DNA of 9,479 bases, taken from positions 1-9,479 of the forward strand of contig JAPLBU010000257.1 of the NCBI GenBank assembly GCA_026392575.1. Reading direction: 5' to 3'. The stretch is from Actinomycetota bacterium (GTDB lineage Bacteria; Actinomycetota; Actinomycetes; S36-B12). The position numbers and the translations under genes were made by a program. This document shows, one piece after another, positions 1-6,376 of this stretch. The notes under the pieces were generated by a model. That model did not search any database. It was not told where the DNA came from and saw nothing but the letters and a program-made list of their open reading frames with translations. Numbering within the stretch: position 1 is the stretch's first letter; each line of letters begins with the position of its first letter.

Positions 1-672
1 CACCTCACCTACAGCCGCAGGGCCATGGCCGCAGATCAGGTGGGGCTCATGTCCGCCCTCGGGCACGAGCGCTTCACGGTTGCCGGCCACGACCGGGGCG
101 GCCGGGTCGCCCACCGGATGGCCCTCGATCATCCCGAGCGTGTGGAGCGCGTGGCCGTCCTTGACATCGTTCCCACACTCCACATGTTCGAGAACGTCGA
201 TCGCGCGATGGCGCAGTCGTACTTCCACTGGTTCTTCCTCAATCAGCCCTTCGACCTGCCCGAGCGCCTGATCACGGCCGACCCCGAGGGCTGGATCGCC
301 AGCCGCTTCCGCGGCCGGACGTCCAGTCCCTGGCGCGTGGAGGCCGACGCGCTCGAGGAGTACGTGGGCGCCTTCCGCGACCCCGCCCGTGTCGCTGCGA
401 CCTGTGCCGACTACCGGGCCGCCGCCTCGATCGACCTGGTGCACGACCGCGAGGATCGCCTGGCGTCGCGACGCATTGCGCAGCCGCTCCTGGCGGTGTG
501 GGGAGCGTCGAGCTACGTCGGCCGTCACTTCGACGTGACGCGCGTGTGGCAGGACTATGCCGAGGACGTCTCGGGCGTCGCCGCGCCGTCGGATCACTAC
601 GTGCCCGAGGAGGTGCCGGACCTGACGGTGCGGCTGCTCACGCGCTTCGCGCGGGGAGAGGCCGGGGCATGA
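1..672 (+). CDS. Fluoroacetate/haloacetate dehalogenase-type alpha/beta hydrolase (5' partial)
   Basis: The frame is open from base 1, so the gene begins upstream; the ATG at 25 lies inside the conserved fold (HLTYSRRAMAADQ) and is not the start. Family members hydrolyse the carbon-halogen bond of haloacetates in the cytoplasm. Seen here: the nucleophile motif GHDRGGR, with Asp at 91-93 and the two Arg at +1 and +4 that bind substrate carboxylate; a conserved Asp at 163-165; a His-Trp pair at 226-231 (halide pocket); a Tyr in DYRA at 412-414 (probable third halide ligand); and the catalytic His at 595-597. The spacing of Asp, Asp and His-Trp matches my recollection of the Rhodopseudomonas enzyme RPA1163 (D110, D134, H155/W156). 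About 80-90 N-terminal residues are missing. The stop overlaps the M20 start (ATGA), implying one transcript. Family call is strong. The actual substrate could be a haloacid or an epoxide/ester, since residue sets do not fully define it. Confidence 0.86.
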   Translation, partial: HLTYSRRAMAADQVGLMSALGHERFTVAGHDRGGRVAHRMALDHPERVERVAVLDIVPTLHMFENVDRAMAQSYFHWFFLNQPFDLPERLITADPEGWIASRFRGRTSSPWRVEADALEEYVGAFRDPARVAATCADYRAAASIDLVHDREDRLASRRIAQPLLAVWGASSYVGRHFDVTRVWQDYAEDVSGVAAPSDHYVPEEVPDLTVRLLTRFARGEAGA

Positions 673-1814
673 CCGTCGACGAGGAGCACATGCTGCGAGG
701 GCTGCGTGCCCTGGTCGAGGCGGAGACCCCGAGCGGCGACCTGCAGGCCCTGCAGCGGGGATTCGGCGTGCTGGCCGAACTCGTCGTCGAGCACACCGGC
801 CGCACGCCCCAGGTGGGCACGGGGCGCGACGGCGTGCCCTACCTGTACCTGGTCCCGCTCCTCGAGCCGAGCATCCTCGTCGTCGGGCACCTCGACACCG
901 TCTGGCCGCTCGGGACGCTCGCCGACATCCCGTTCATGGTCGAGGGCGGGGTCGTGCGGGGGCCGGGTGTCTTCGACATGAAGGCCGGCCTCATGGTCGC
1001 GCTGGCGGCGATGGCGACCACGTCCCAGGCGGAGCATGTGGGGCTGCTGGTCACCGGCGACGAGGAAGTGGGATCCGTGGCGGGGCGCGAGCTTGTCGAG
1101 CGGTACGGGGTGCGCGCGGATGCTGTCATCGTCCCCGAGCCGGCGGCGCCGGGGGGAGCGCTGAAGGCGACCCGCAAGGGCGTCGGCATCTACCAGTTCA
1201 TCCTCGGCGGACGGGCGGCGCACGCCGGGCTGGAGCCCGAGCGGGGTGCGAACACCACGGTGGAGCTGGCTGACCTCGTGCGAGACCTCGTGTCCTTGCA
1301 GGACCTCAGTCGAGGCACCACGGTGACGCCGACGGTCGTGACATCCGGCACCACCGTCAACACGGTGCCGGAACATGCGACCCTGCACGCGGACGTCCGG
1401 TCGTGGACGACATCGGAACTGCAACGGGTCGATGCGGCCGTGCGCGCTCGCCGTGAGTCGGTGGCCGGCGTCACGGTGCAGGTGTCCGGCGGCATCAACA
1501 GGTTCCCCCTGGAGGCGGACGCGTCCGACCGCTTCGTGGCGCTCGCCCTCCAGGTGGCACGGGAGGTCGGCCTGGAGCCCATGGGCGCAGTGGGCGTGGG
1601 AGGCGGATCGGACGGCAACTTCGTCGGCGCCCTCGGCATCCCGACGCTCGACGGCGCAGGCGCGGTCGGCGGCGGAGCCCACGCACGTGACGAGTGGGTC
1701 GACGTCGCCTGTCTCGTCCCGCGCTCTCTCTGGCTGGCCCGAGTGGTTGAGCGGGTGGTTGAGGCGGCGCAGGACGGTGGGTGGCCGTCGAGGGGCGCCC
1801 TCCGGATCAGCTAG
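669..1814 (+). CDS. M20 family metallopeptidase (glutamate carboxypeptidase / ArgE-DapE-like)
   Basis: A 381-residue cytoplasmic di-zinc hydrolase of the M20 family, which cleaves C-terminal amino acids or N-acyl groups from small peptides and acyl-amino acids. Metal and catalytic residues are all visible: H74 and D76 in GHLDTVWP, D103 in VFDMKAG, the catalytic base E132 with ligand E133 in TGDEEVGS, E157 in VPEPA, and H338 in GGAHARDEW. The H-D spacing (29) and E-E spacing (24) match those I recall for carboxypeptidase G2. The central dimerisation domain includes GGRAAHAGLEPERGAN. The ATG at 669 is chosen because it overlaps the upstream stop as ATGA; the frame is open further upstream, but that stretch runs through the dehalogenase gene. 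Near the C-terminus a 12-base tandem repeat (1743-1766) encodes RVVERVVE. No signal peptide. It ends in TAG, sharing CTAG with the convergent TetR gene. The exact substrate (glutamate conjugate, N-acyl amino acid, dipeptide) cannot be told. Confidence 0.93.
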   Translation: MTVDEEHMLRGLRALVEAETPSGDLQALQRGFGVLAELVVEHTGRTPQVGTGRDGVPYLYLVPLLEPSILVVGHLDTVWPLGTLADIPFMVEGGVVRGPGVFDMKAGLMVALAAMATTSQAEHVGLLVTGDEEVGSVAGRELVERYGVRADAVIVPEPAAPGGALKATRKGVGIYQFILGGRAAHAGLEPERGANTTVELADLVRDLVSLQDLSRGTTVTPTVVTSGTTVNTVPEHATLHADVRSWTTSELQRVDAAVRARRESVAGVTVQVSGGINRFPLEADASDRFVALALQVAREVGLEPMGAVGVGGGSDGNFVGALGIPTLDGAGAVGGGAHARDEWVDVACLVPRSLWLARVVERVVEAAQDGGWPSRGALRIS

Positions 1815-2557
1815 CGGGGCCCGCCGTCGGCACGGGCAGCGATCGAATCGAGGATCGCCTCGAGGCCCAGGTCGAAGACGCGCGGATCCTCGAGGGGGAG
1901 GAGGGCGCTCGCATGCTGCGACAGGTGCGGGAACTCGACCGGATCCAGGCCTTGGGAGTCGACCTGCATCTGCACGCGGTCCTTGACCCGCAGCTCCGGG
2001 TCCATGCAGGCGACCGTTGCCTCGAAGCTCGCCATGGCGCGGATGTAGTTGCCGAGCAGGCGGAGGTGGAGGGCAGCCTCCTCCGGGGGGAGTCCCGCCT
2101 GCTCGAGCGCGTTCAGGGTGAACTCGACGGTCAGGAACTCAGTCCGGCGGTGGGTGGAGCGGGCGGACATGTCGTGGGCGAAGGGCGCATAGCGCAGGTA
2201 GTGCTGGCGGATCTGGGCCGCGACCAGGAGCACGTCCTCCCTCCAGTCGCCGGTGGAGACGAGCGCCTCGCCGTAGGAGCGATCCCGAAGGGTGTCGATG
2301 ACCTCCAGCAGGAGCTCGTCCTTGTCCCGGAAGTGCCGGTAGATCGATGTCGCATGCGCGCCCAGTTCGGTGCCGAGCGCCTGGAAGGTCAGTCCGCTGA
2401 GACCGTCGCGCTCGGCGACGCGGATGGCCGCATCGATGATCACCGATCGGTTCAGGCTGTCGCGCGCGCGCCGGGGCCGCGCCGAGCCGGCGGGTGCGGG
2501 AGCCCCGGCGGAGCCCGTCGATGCGCCCCCGGTCGCCTTCCTGCCTTCACCAGCCAC
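1811..2557 (-). CDS. TetR/AcrR family transcriptional regulator
   Basis: A 248-residue regulator. A low-complexity Gly/Ala/Pro/Arg tail (about residues 1-34) precedes a typical TetR helix-turn-helix at about 38-85, with DAAIRVAERDGLSGLTFQALG and then the recognition region TSIYRHFRDKDELL. The remaining helical part (about 90-248) is the ligand and dimer domain and is not diagnostic of an effector. Start is GTG at 2555-2557, preceded by GGAGG (2562-2566 on this strand) with four bases between. The basic tail before the domain is longer than usual, but no later start looks better. The gene is divergent from the peptide-importer locus and convergent with the M20 gene, so it most likely represses the importer operon and itself from the 2558-2730 region. 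Ligand unknown. Confidence 0.93.
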   Translation of the reverse strand: MAGEGRKATGGASTGSAGAPAPAGSARPRRARDSLNRSVIIDAAIRVAERDGLSGLTFQALGTELGAHATSIYRHFRDKDELLLEVIDTLRDRSYGEALVSTGDWREDVLLVAAQIRQHYLRYAPFAHDMSARSTHRRTEFLTVEFTLNALEQAGLPPEEAALHLRLLGNYIRAMASFEATVACMDPELRVKDRVQMQVDSQGLDPVEFPHLSQHASALLPLEDPRVFDLGLEAILDSIAARADGGPR

Positions 2558-2561
2558 GACG

Positions 2562-2566
2562 CCTCC
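2562..2566 (-). promoter_or_regulatory. Ribosome binding site of the TetR gene
   Basis: GGAGG on the minus strand, four bases before the GTG at 2557. It supports that GTG as the start rather than a codon closer to the helix-turn-helix. Confidence 0.6.
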
Positions 2567-2600
2567 AGTGGATTCCTTCCGCGGACCCTACGGCAAACCG

Positions 2601-2629
2601 GCCATATTCCAAGTCAATAACAATGACTA
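2601..2629 (-). promoter_or_regulatory. Possible promoter of the TetR gene
   Basis: On the minus strand TAGTCA (2629-2624) and TATGGC (2606-2601) are 17 bases apart, matching the -35 and -10 consensus at four and three of six positions. The site lies in the only AT-rich stretch of the intergenic region and overlaps the inverted repeat at 2612-2628, which would suit autorepression. Weak matches; this is a proposal. Confidence 0.3.
2612..2628. promoter_or_regulatory. Candidate TetR operator (inverted repeat)
   Basis: AGTCA and TGACT form perfect 5-base arms around a 7-base centre (17 bp overall) in the divergent TetR/importer intergenic region. A further pair, ACAATG (2620-2625) and CATTGT (2646-2651), and a related half-site TTGTCT (2635-2640), lie just beside it. 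Size and position fit a TetR-family operator, but the arms are short and no binding is shown. Confidence 0.42.
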
Positions 2630-2647
2630 TCTCTTTGTCTAAAGGCA

Positions 2648-2676
2648 TTGTGTAGCGCTCCGCGGGCAGGTAGCCT
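2648..2676 (+). promoter_or_regulatory. Possible promoter of the importer operon
   Basis: TTGTGT (2648-2653) and TAGCCT (2671-2676) are separated by 17 bases. The -10 fits the TANNNT pattern common in actinobacteria and the -35 keeps only TTG. Transcription would start near 2683, giving a leader of about 45-50 bases. The -35 overlaps the CATTGT half-site, which would allow repression. Low confidence. Confidence 0.33.
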
Positions 2677-2697
2677 CGCCGCGCATAGGCGTGCACG

Positions 2698-2712
2698 GGT
2701 CGGACGCCGACC
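2698..2712 (+). promoter_or_regulatory. Small inverted repeat in the leader of the binding-protein gene
   Basis: GGTCGG, a three-base loop ACG, then CCGACC: a perfect 6-bp stem eight bases before the ribosome binding site. It could fold as a leader hairpin or serve as a second protein-binding palindrome. Short GC palindromes arise often by chance in such DNA. Confidence 0.3.
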
Positions 2713-2720
2713 GAGACATT

Positions 2721-2725
2721 GGAGG
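2721..2725 (+). promoter_or_regulatory. Ribosome binding site of the substrate-binding protein gene
   Basis: GGAGG with a five-base gap to the ATG at 2731. It decides the start: the in-frame TTG at 2719 overlaps this site and can be ruled out. Confidence 0.75.
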
Positions 2726-2730
2726 TATTC

Positions 2731-4398
2731 ATGAGCAGTTCCATTGCGGCATCCGGAGCACGCAGGCGGGCCACGGTCCTCATCAGCGGCCTGGCCGGAC
2801 TGGCGCTGCTGGCCACCGCCTGCACCAGCCAGAGCAGCGAGGAGGCGACGAGCGCTCCCGCCACCGAGGCGGCCAGCAGCAGCGCGGCGAGCGCCCCGGC
2901 CGCCGAGCTGCAGCAGGGGGGCACCCTCGTCATCGGCGCGGAGCAGGAGCCCGACTGCATGGACTGGATCGCCAGCTGCGCGGGGTCCATCTGGGGTTCG
3001 TACATGGCTCAGGTCACGACGATCCCCGTCGCCTTCAACGTGCGCAAGCAGGGTGAGGACTGGCTGCCGGAGGTGTCCGGGATCCTCGCCTCCGAGCCGG
3101 TGGTGAGCGCTGGTCCGCCCCAGACCGTCACCTACACGCTCAACCCGGCCGCCGTGTGGTCTGATGGCACGCCGATCACGTCCGCCGACCTGAAGTACAC
3201 GGCGCTGCAGATCCGCGACGGGGAGGACATCCTCGACAAGACCGGGTACTCCGACATCACGGACGTCGCGACGCCGGACCCGCAGACGGCCGTCGTCACC
3301 TTCGACAAGGCATTCGCCGGCTGGAAGACCCTCTTCAGCGGCAGCACCGGCGTCCTGCCGAGCCACCTGCTGGAGGGCAAGGACCGGGCAGCGCTGATGA
3401 AGGACGGCTACACCTGGAGCGGCGGCCCCTGGATCATCGAATAGTGGAAGAAGGGCGAAACGATCACGCTCGTGCCCAACGCCGGCTCCTGGGTCAAGAG
3501 CGGCCAGCTCGACGCGATCTACCCCACACCCCAGCTCGACGCGATCGATCAGATCAACGCTGGGCTTCCCGGCGCGAAGGTTCAGGTCGAGCCGGTCTCT
3601 GGCAATCTCGAGGCCCTGTGGATGAACAACGCCAAGCCGATCCTCGCGTCCACGGCCGTGCGCCAGGCCATCAGCTACGCCATTGACCGGGCGGCGATCG
3701 TGGGTCGCATCTACGGCCCGCTCGACGTCAAGAACCCGGCCCAGAGCTTCTACCCGCCGATCCTGTCGGCGTTCGGCGGCCAGGACTTCTCCGTGTACGG
3801 CCTGGACCTGGCCAAGGTCGATGAGCTGATGACTGGCGATGGCTGGGCGAAGAACGGCGACGGCATCTGGGCGAAGGGTGCGGACACGGCCACCTTGACG
3901 ATCAGCACGATCGCTGGCAACAAGCGACGCGAGCTGATGCAGCAGGTGCTGCAGCAGCAGCTCAAGGACGCCGGCTTCGGCCTGACAATCCAGAACGCCG
4001 CTGCTCCTGACCTCTTCGGCAAGATCCTTCCCGATGGGGACTTCGACCTGGGCATCTGGACCCTGGTCACGACGTTCCCGGACCCGAGCCTGAGCTACGC
4101 GTTCGACTCCACCAACATCCCGAGCGAGGCCAACGAGTTCTCCGGCCTGAACTACTCGCGCACGGACGTCGCCGGACTCAACGACGTGCTGGCGACGGTG
4201 GACACGTCGACCGATGATGCAACCCGGCTGGCAGCTACGCAGGAGGGCGACAAGCTCCTCGCCGACTCTGCGACATCCCTGCCTTTGGCGGCCGTGCCGA
4301 ACGTCCTGCTCACGCTGGACAAGATTGGCGGACCCGTGTCCATCAATCCGTCCGAGGGGCCATTCTGGAACCTCGAGCAGTGGGGATTGGTGGGCTGA
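2731..4398 (+). pseudogene. ABC transporter substrate-binding lipoprotein (SBP_bac_5 / DppA-OppA type), interrupted by an in-frame amber stop
   Basis: This would be the extracellular solute receptor of the importer encoded downstream. The N-terminus has RRR, a hydrophobic stretch and a lipobox ending LLATAC, giving lipidated Cys31, followed by a Ser/Ala/Glu-rich linker to about residue 60. Family-5 signatures are clear: VWSDGTPITSADLKYT, then after the break VRQAISYAIDR and the terminal NLEQWGLV. The frame is broken by TAG at 3442-3444, after 237 codons; the same frame then continues for 317 codons (WKKGETITLVPN onward) to TGA. About ten codons after the amber, NAGSW is followed directly by VKSGQLDAIYP. 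Family members usually have some 20-25 more residues between the W and the (K/Q)SG(Q/E) motif, so an in-frame deletion is likely. A GTG at 3472 has no good ribosome site and would lack the signal peptide. Alternatives: stop readthrough, or sequencing/assembly error. Confidence 0.85.
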
Positions 4399-4403
4399 CC
4401 TAC

Positions 4404-4445
4404 CTGCGGGGCCGGCACCGAGAGCGATGAGGTGCCGGCCCGCAG
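4404..4445 (+). terminator. Strong GC hairpin between binding-protein and permease genes
   Basis: The arms 4404-4419 and 4431-4445 pair over 15 bp with one bulged G and enclose an 11-base loop. There is no T-run after it, so it is not a classic intrinsic terminator. Its place, just after the binding-protein stop and before the permeases, suits a partial terminator or mRNA-stabilising element that raises receptor output over the membrane parts, as is common in ABC importer operons. Structure is seen; function is inferred. Confidence 0.6.
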
Positions 4446-4489
4446 TTCGCCACCCCACAGGTGCGGCACCGCTGTCACCCAACACGATC

Positions 4490-4500
4490 GGAGGGAGGGG
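4490..4500 (+). promoter_or_regulatory. Purine-rich ribosome binding site of the first permease
   Basis: A doubled GGAGG-type run (GGAGGGAGGGG) precedes the permease start. The second GGAGG (4494-4498) is 10 bases from the TTG at 4509 and 13 from the GTG at 4512, which slightly favours the TTG. Confidence 0.55.
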
Positions 4501-4508
4501 ATCCACCG

Positions 4509-5477
4509 TTGGTGAGGTATGCGCTGCGACGGCTGCTGTACTCCCTCCCGGTATTGCTGGTCGGAAGCTTCTTGCTGTTCTGGGCAGTACGCACCGTATT
4601 CGACCCCCTGCTGAAGCTGCGGCAGGTCCGCGATCCCAGCGTGATCGCCCGCGAGACGGAGCGGCTCGGCCTCGACCAGGGGATCCTCACTCAGTACTGG
4701 CGTTGGCTGTCCGGCTTCCTGACGGGCGACTGGGGGGTCAGCAGTCGCACGTCCGGCGACGTGCGACCCATGATCCAGTCAGCACTCACGGTGACCCTCG
4801 AACTGCTGGTCTGGGGGCTCATCTTCGCGACGCTGGCCGCGGTGCTCATCGGCGTGTGGTCAGCCGTGCGCCAGTACTCGCTGTCCGATCACACGCTCAC
4901 CGGGCTCTCCTACCTCGGGCTTGCGTTGCCGGCATTCTGGTTCGGCCTGATGCTCATCCAGGTCCTGGCCGTCTGGCCGCAGCAGATGTTCGGGTGGAGC
5001 GAGCCGCTCTTCTTCTTCGTGGGCCTGTCGTCTCCTGATCAGGAGCCATCGTTCGTCGACACGGCGCGACACATGGTGCTGCCCGTCCTCACACTGACGG
5101 TCGGCCTGGTCGCCGTGTGGAGTCGGTTCACGCGCAGCTCGATGCTCGACGCGCTCTCCAGCGACTATGTGCGCACCGCCCGCGCCAAGGGCGTCCCGCG
5201 CCACCGTGTCGTCATCCACCATGCCCTGCGCAATGCGTGGGGACCGCTGATCACCGTGATCGCCATCGATGCGGCCCTCCTCATCGGCGGACTGCTCGTC
5301 ACCGAGCAGGTCTTCTCCATCCCGGGAATGGGCCGCCTCTTCCTCGACTCCCTGCTCGCGGGCGACGTGTTCGTGCTTCTCCCGTGGATGCTCATCACGG
5401 GTATCGCCGTCATCGTCCTGAACCTCTTTGCCGACATCGCCTACGGCGTGCTCGATCCCCGGGTGCGAGTGACATGA
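4509..5477 (+). CDS. ABC transporter permease, DppB/OppB type
   Basis: A 322-residue inner-membrane subunit that forms half of the transport channel. It opens with MVRYALRRLLYSLPVLL, the usual DppB beginning with the first membrane helix. Five more hydrophobic segments lie near residues 93-118, 130-158, 188-206, 247-268 and 286-313. The cytoplasmic coupling (EAA) loop that contacts the ATPase is at about 219-245 (DYVRTARAKGVPRHRVVIHH), and the C-terminus has the typical YGVLDPRV. Start is uncertain by one codon: TTG 4509 or GTG 4512; upstream in-frame codons lie in the purine run and hairpin spacer. The stop overlaps the next permease start as ATGA. Length is normal for the family and no lesion is seen. 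The transported solute (di-/oligopeptide, nickel, other) cannot be read from this subunit. Confidence 0.95.
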   Translation: MVRYALRRLLYSLPVLLVGSFLLFWAVRTVFDPLLKLRQVRDPSVIARETERLGLDQGILTQYWRWLSGFLTGDWGVSSRTSGDVRPMIQSALTVTLELLVWGLIFATLAAVLIGVWSAVRQYSLSDHTLTGLSYLGLALPAFWFGLMLIQVLAVWPQQMFGWSEPLFFFVGLSSPDQEPSFVDTARHMVLPVLTLTVGLVAVWSRFTRSSMLDALSSDYVRTARAKGVPRHRVVIHHALRNAWGPLITVIAIDAALLIGGLLVTEQVFSIPGMGRLFLDSLLAGDVFVLLPWMLITGIAVIVLNLFADIAYGVLDPRVRVT

Positions 5478-6376
5478 CCACAGCCAGCGCGCAACCCACG
5501 GTCGTCCACAAGAAGCGCCCACGCTTCTGGACGCGATTCTCCAGGCACCGACTCGCCGTCCTCGGAGCCGTGATCCTCGCCGTCCTGGCGATCAGCTGCT
5601 ACGGCGCGGCGTTCATCGCCCCCTACGACCAGGACGAGCAGGACCTGCTCCTCGGCCCCACGCCGCCGTCATGGGACCACCTCCTGGGCACCGACGAGCT
5701 CGGCCGCGACTACCTGACTGAGATCCTCTACGCAGGTCAGCTCTCGCTGTCCCTCGCGCTCGGCGTCGCTCTGATGGCCACCGCGATCGGGGTGTTCATC
5801 GGTGCCGTGGCCGGCTACCGAGGAGGGTGGGTCGACGACCTGTTCATGCGCATCACCGACCTATTCCTGGTCGTTCCCGCCATTGCCCTGCTGGCCCTCG
5901 CCCTGCAGGGACTCGGCCGCAACCCGCTGTCGATCGTGCTCGTTCTGTCGCTCATCGGCTGGACGTACATCGCGCGCGTGGTGAGAGGCCAGGTGCTGTC
6001 CCTGCGCGAGCGCGAGTTCATCGACGCAGCCCGAGTGATCGGGGCCAAGGACCACCAAGTCCTGATCCGCCACATCCTGCCCAACCTCGGCGGACTCATC
6101 GCCGTCAACGTGGCCCTCGCGGTGGCCGGAGCGATCATCATCGAATCGACGCTGAGCTTCCTCGGCTTCGGCGTCCAGCCCCCGCAGACGAGCTGGGGCA
6201 ACATGCTCAGCCAGGCCTCCGGACTCATCGGCACGTCCAAGGTCTACCTGCTGTACTTCCCCGGCCTGTTCATCCTGATCACCGTGCTGGCCGTCAACTT
6301 CGTTGGCGATGGGCTGCGCGATGCCCTCGACCCTCGGTCCACGTCGCAGCCCACGCCTCGTCGGGGACGCTCATGA
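5474..6376 (+). CDS. ABC transporter permease, DppC/OppC type
   Basis: A 300-residue second channel subunit. A basic cytoplasmic N-terminus (KKRPRFWTRFSRHRLAVLG) leads into the first membrane helix, as in the OppC N-terminal domain. It is followed by the conserved HLLGTDELGRDYLTEILYAG, the coupling (EAA) loop at about 181-205 (EFIDAARVIGAKDHQVLIRH), and the family's C-terminal signatures LSFLGFGVQPPQTSWGNML and NFVGDGLRDALDPR. The ATG at 5474 is chosen because it overlaps the upstream stop (ATGA) and sits at the correct distance from the conserved part; the frame is open further upstream only within the previous gene. The stop in turn overlaps the first ATPase start. Complete and normal in length. 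Confidence 0.96.
   Translation: MTTASAQPTVVHKKRPRFWTRFSRHRLAVLGAVILAVLAISCYGAAFIAPYDQDEQDLLLGPTPPSWDHLLGTDELGRDYLTEILYAGQLSLSLALGVALMATAIGVFIGAVAGYRGGWVDDLFMRITDLFLVVPAIALLALALQGLGRNPLSIVLVLSLIGWTYIARVVRGQVLSLREREFIDAARVIGAKDHQVLIRHILPNLGGLIAVNVALAVAGAIIIESTLSFLGFGVQPPQTSWGNMLSQASGLIGTSKVYLLYFPGLFILITVLAVNFVGDGLRDALDPRSTSQPTPRRGRS

Noticed and set aside
597..1682. A 361-codon minus-strand frame across the M20 gene
   Set aside because: Arg/His-rich shadow composition with no domain; the plus strand carries all M20 metal ligands.
1743..1766. 12-base tandem repeat near the M20 C-terminus
   Set aside because: Only two copies, in frame and encoding a helix-compatible RVVERVVE; not evidence of a functional repeat element.
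2578..2585. Palindrome TCCGCGGA upstream of the TetR start
   Set aside because: Eight-base CG-type palindromes are frequent in GC-rich DNA and nothing else supports a role.
1781..2620. A 279-codon plus-strand frame through the TetR gene
   Set aside because: It is an antisense shadow; the minus strand encodes an unmistakable TetR helix-turn-helix with a ribosome binding site.
3442..3444. Pyrrolysine or amber reassignment at the in-frame TAG
   Set aside because: Two neighbouring genes end in TAG, no pyrrolysine machinery is in the window, and the site is a surface-loop position with no known need for a special residue.
3472..4398. A separate second gene starting at GTG 3472
   Set aside because: No convincing ribosome binding site or signal peptide, and its sequence is simply the missing C-terminal part of the same binding protein in the same frame.
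2614..4506. A 630-codon open frame on the minus strand opposite the binding-protein gene
   Set aside because: It mirrors the GC codon bias of the plus-strand gene, has Arg/Gly/Val-rich composition and no recognisable domain, while the plus strand shows clear SBP motifs.
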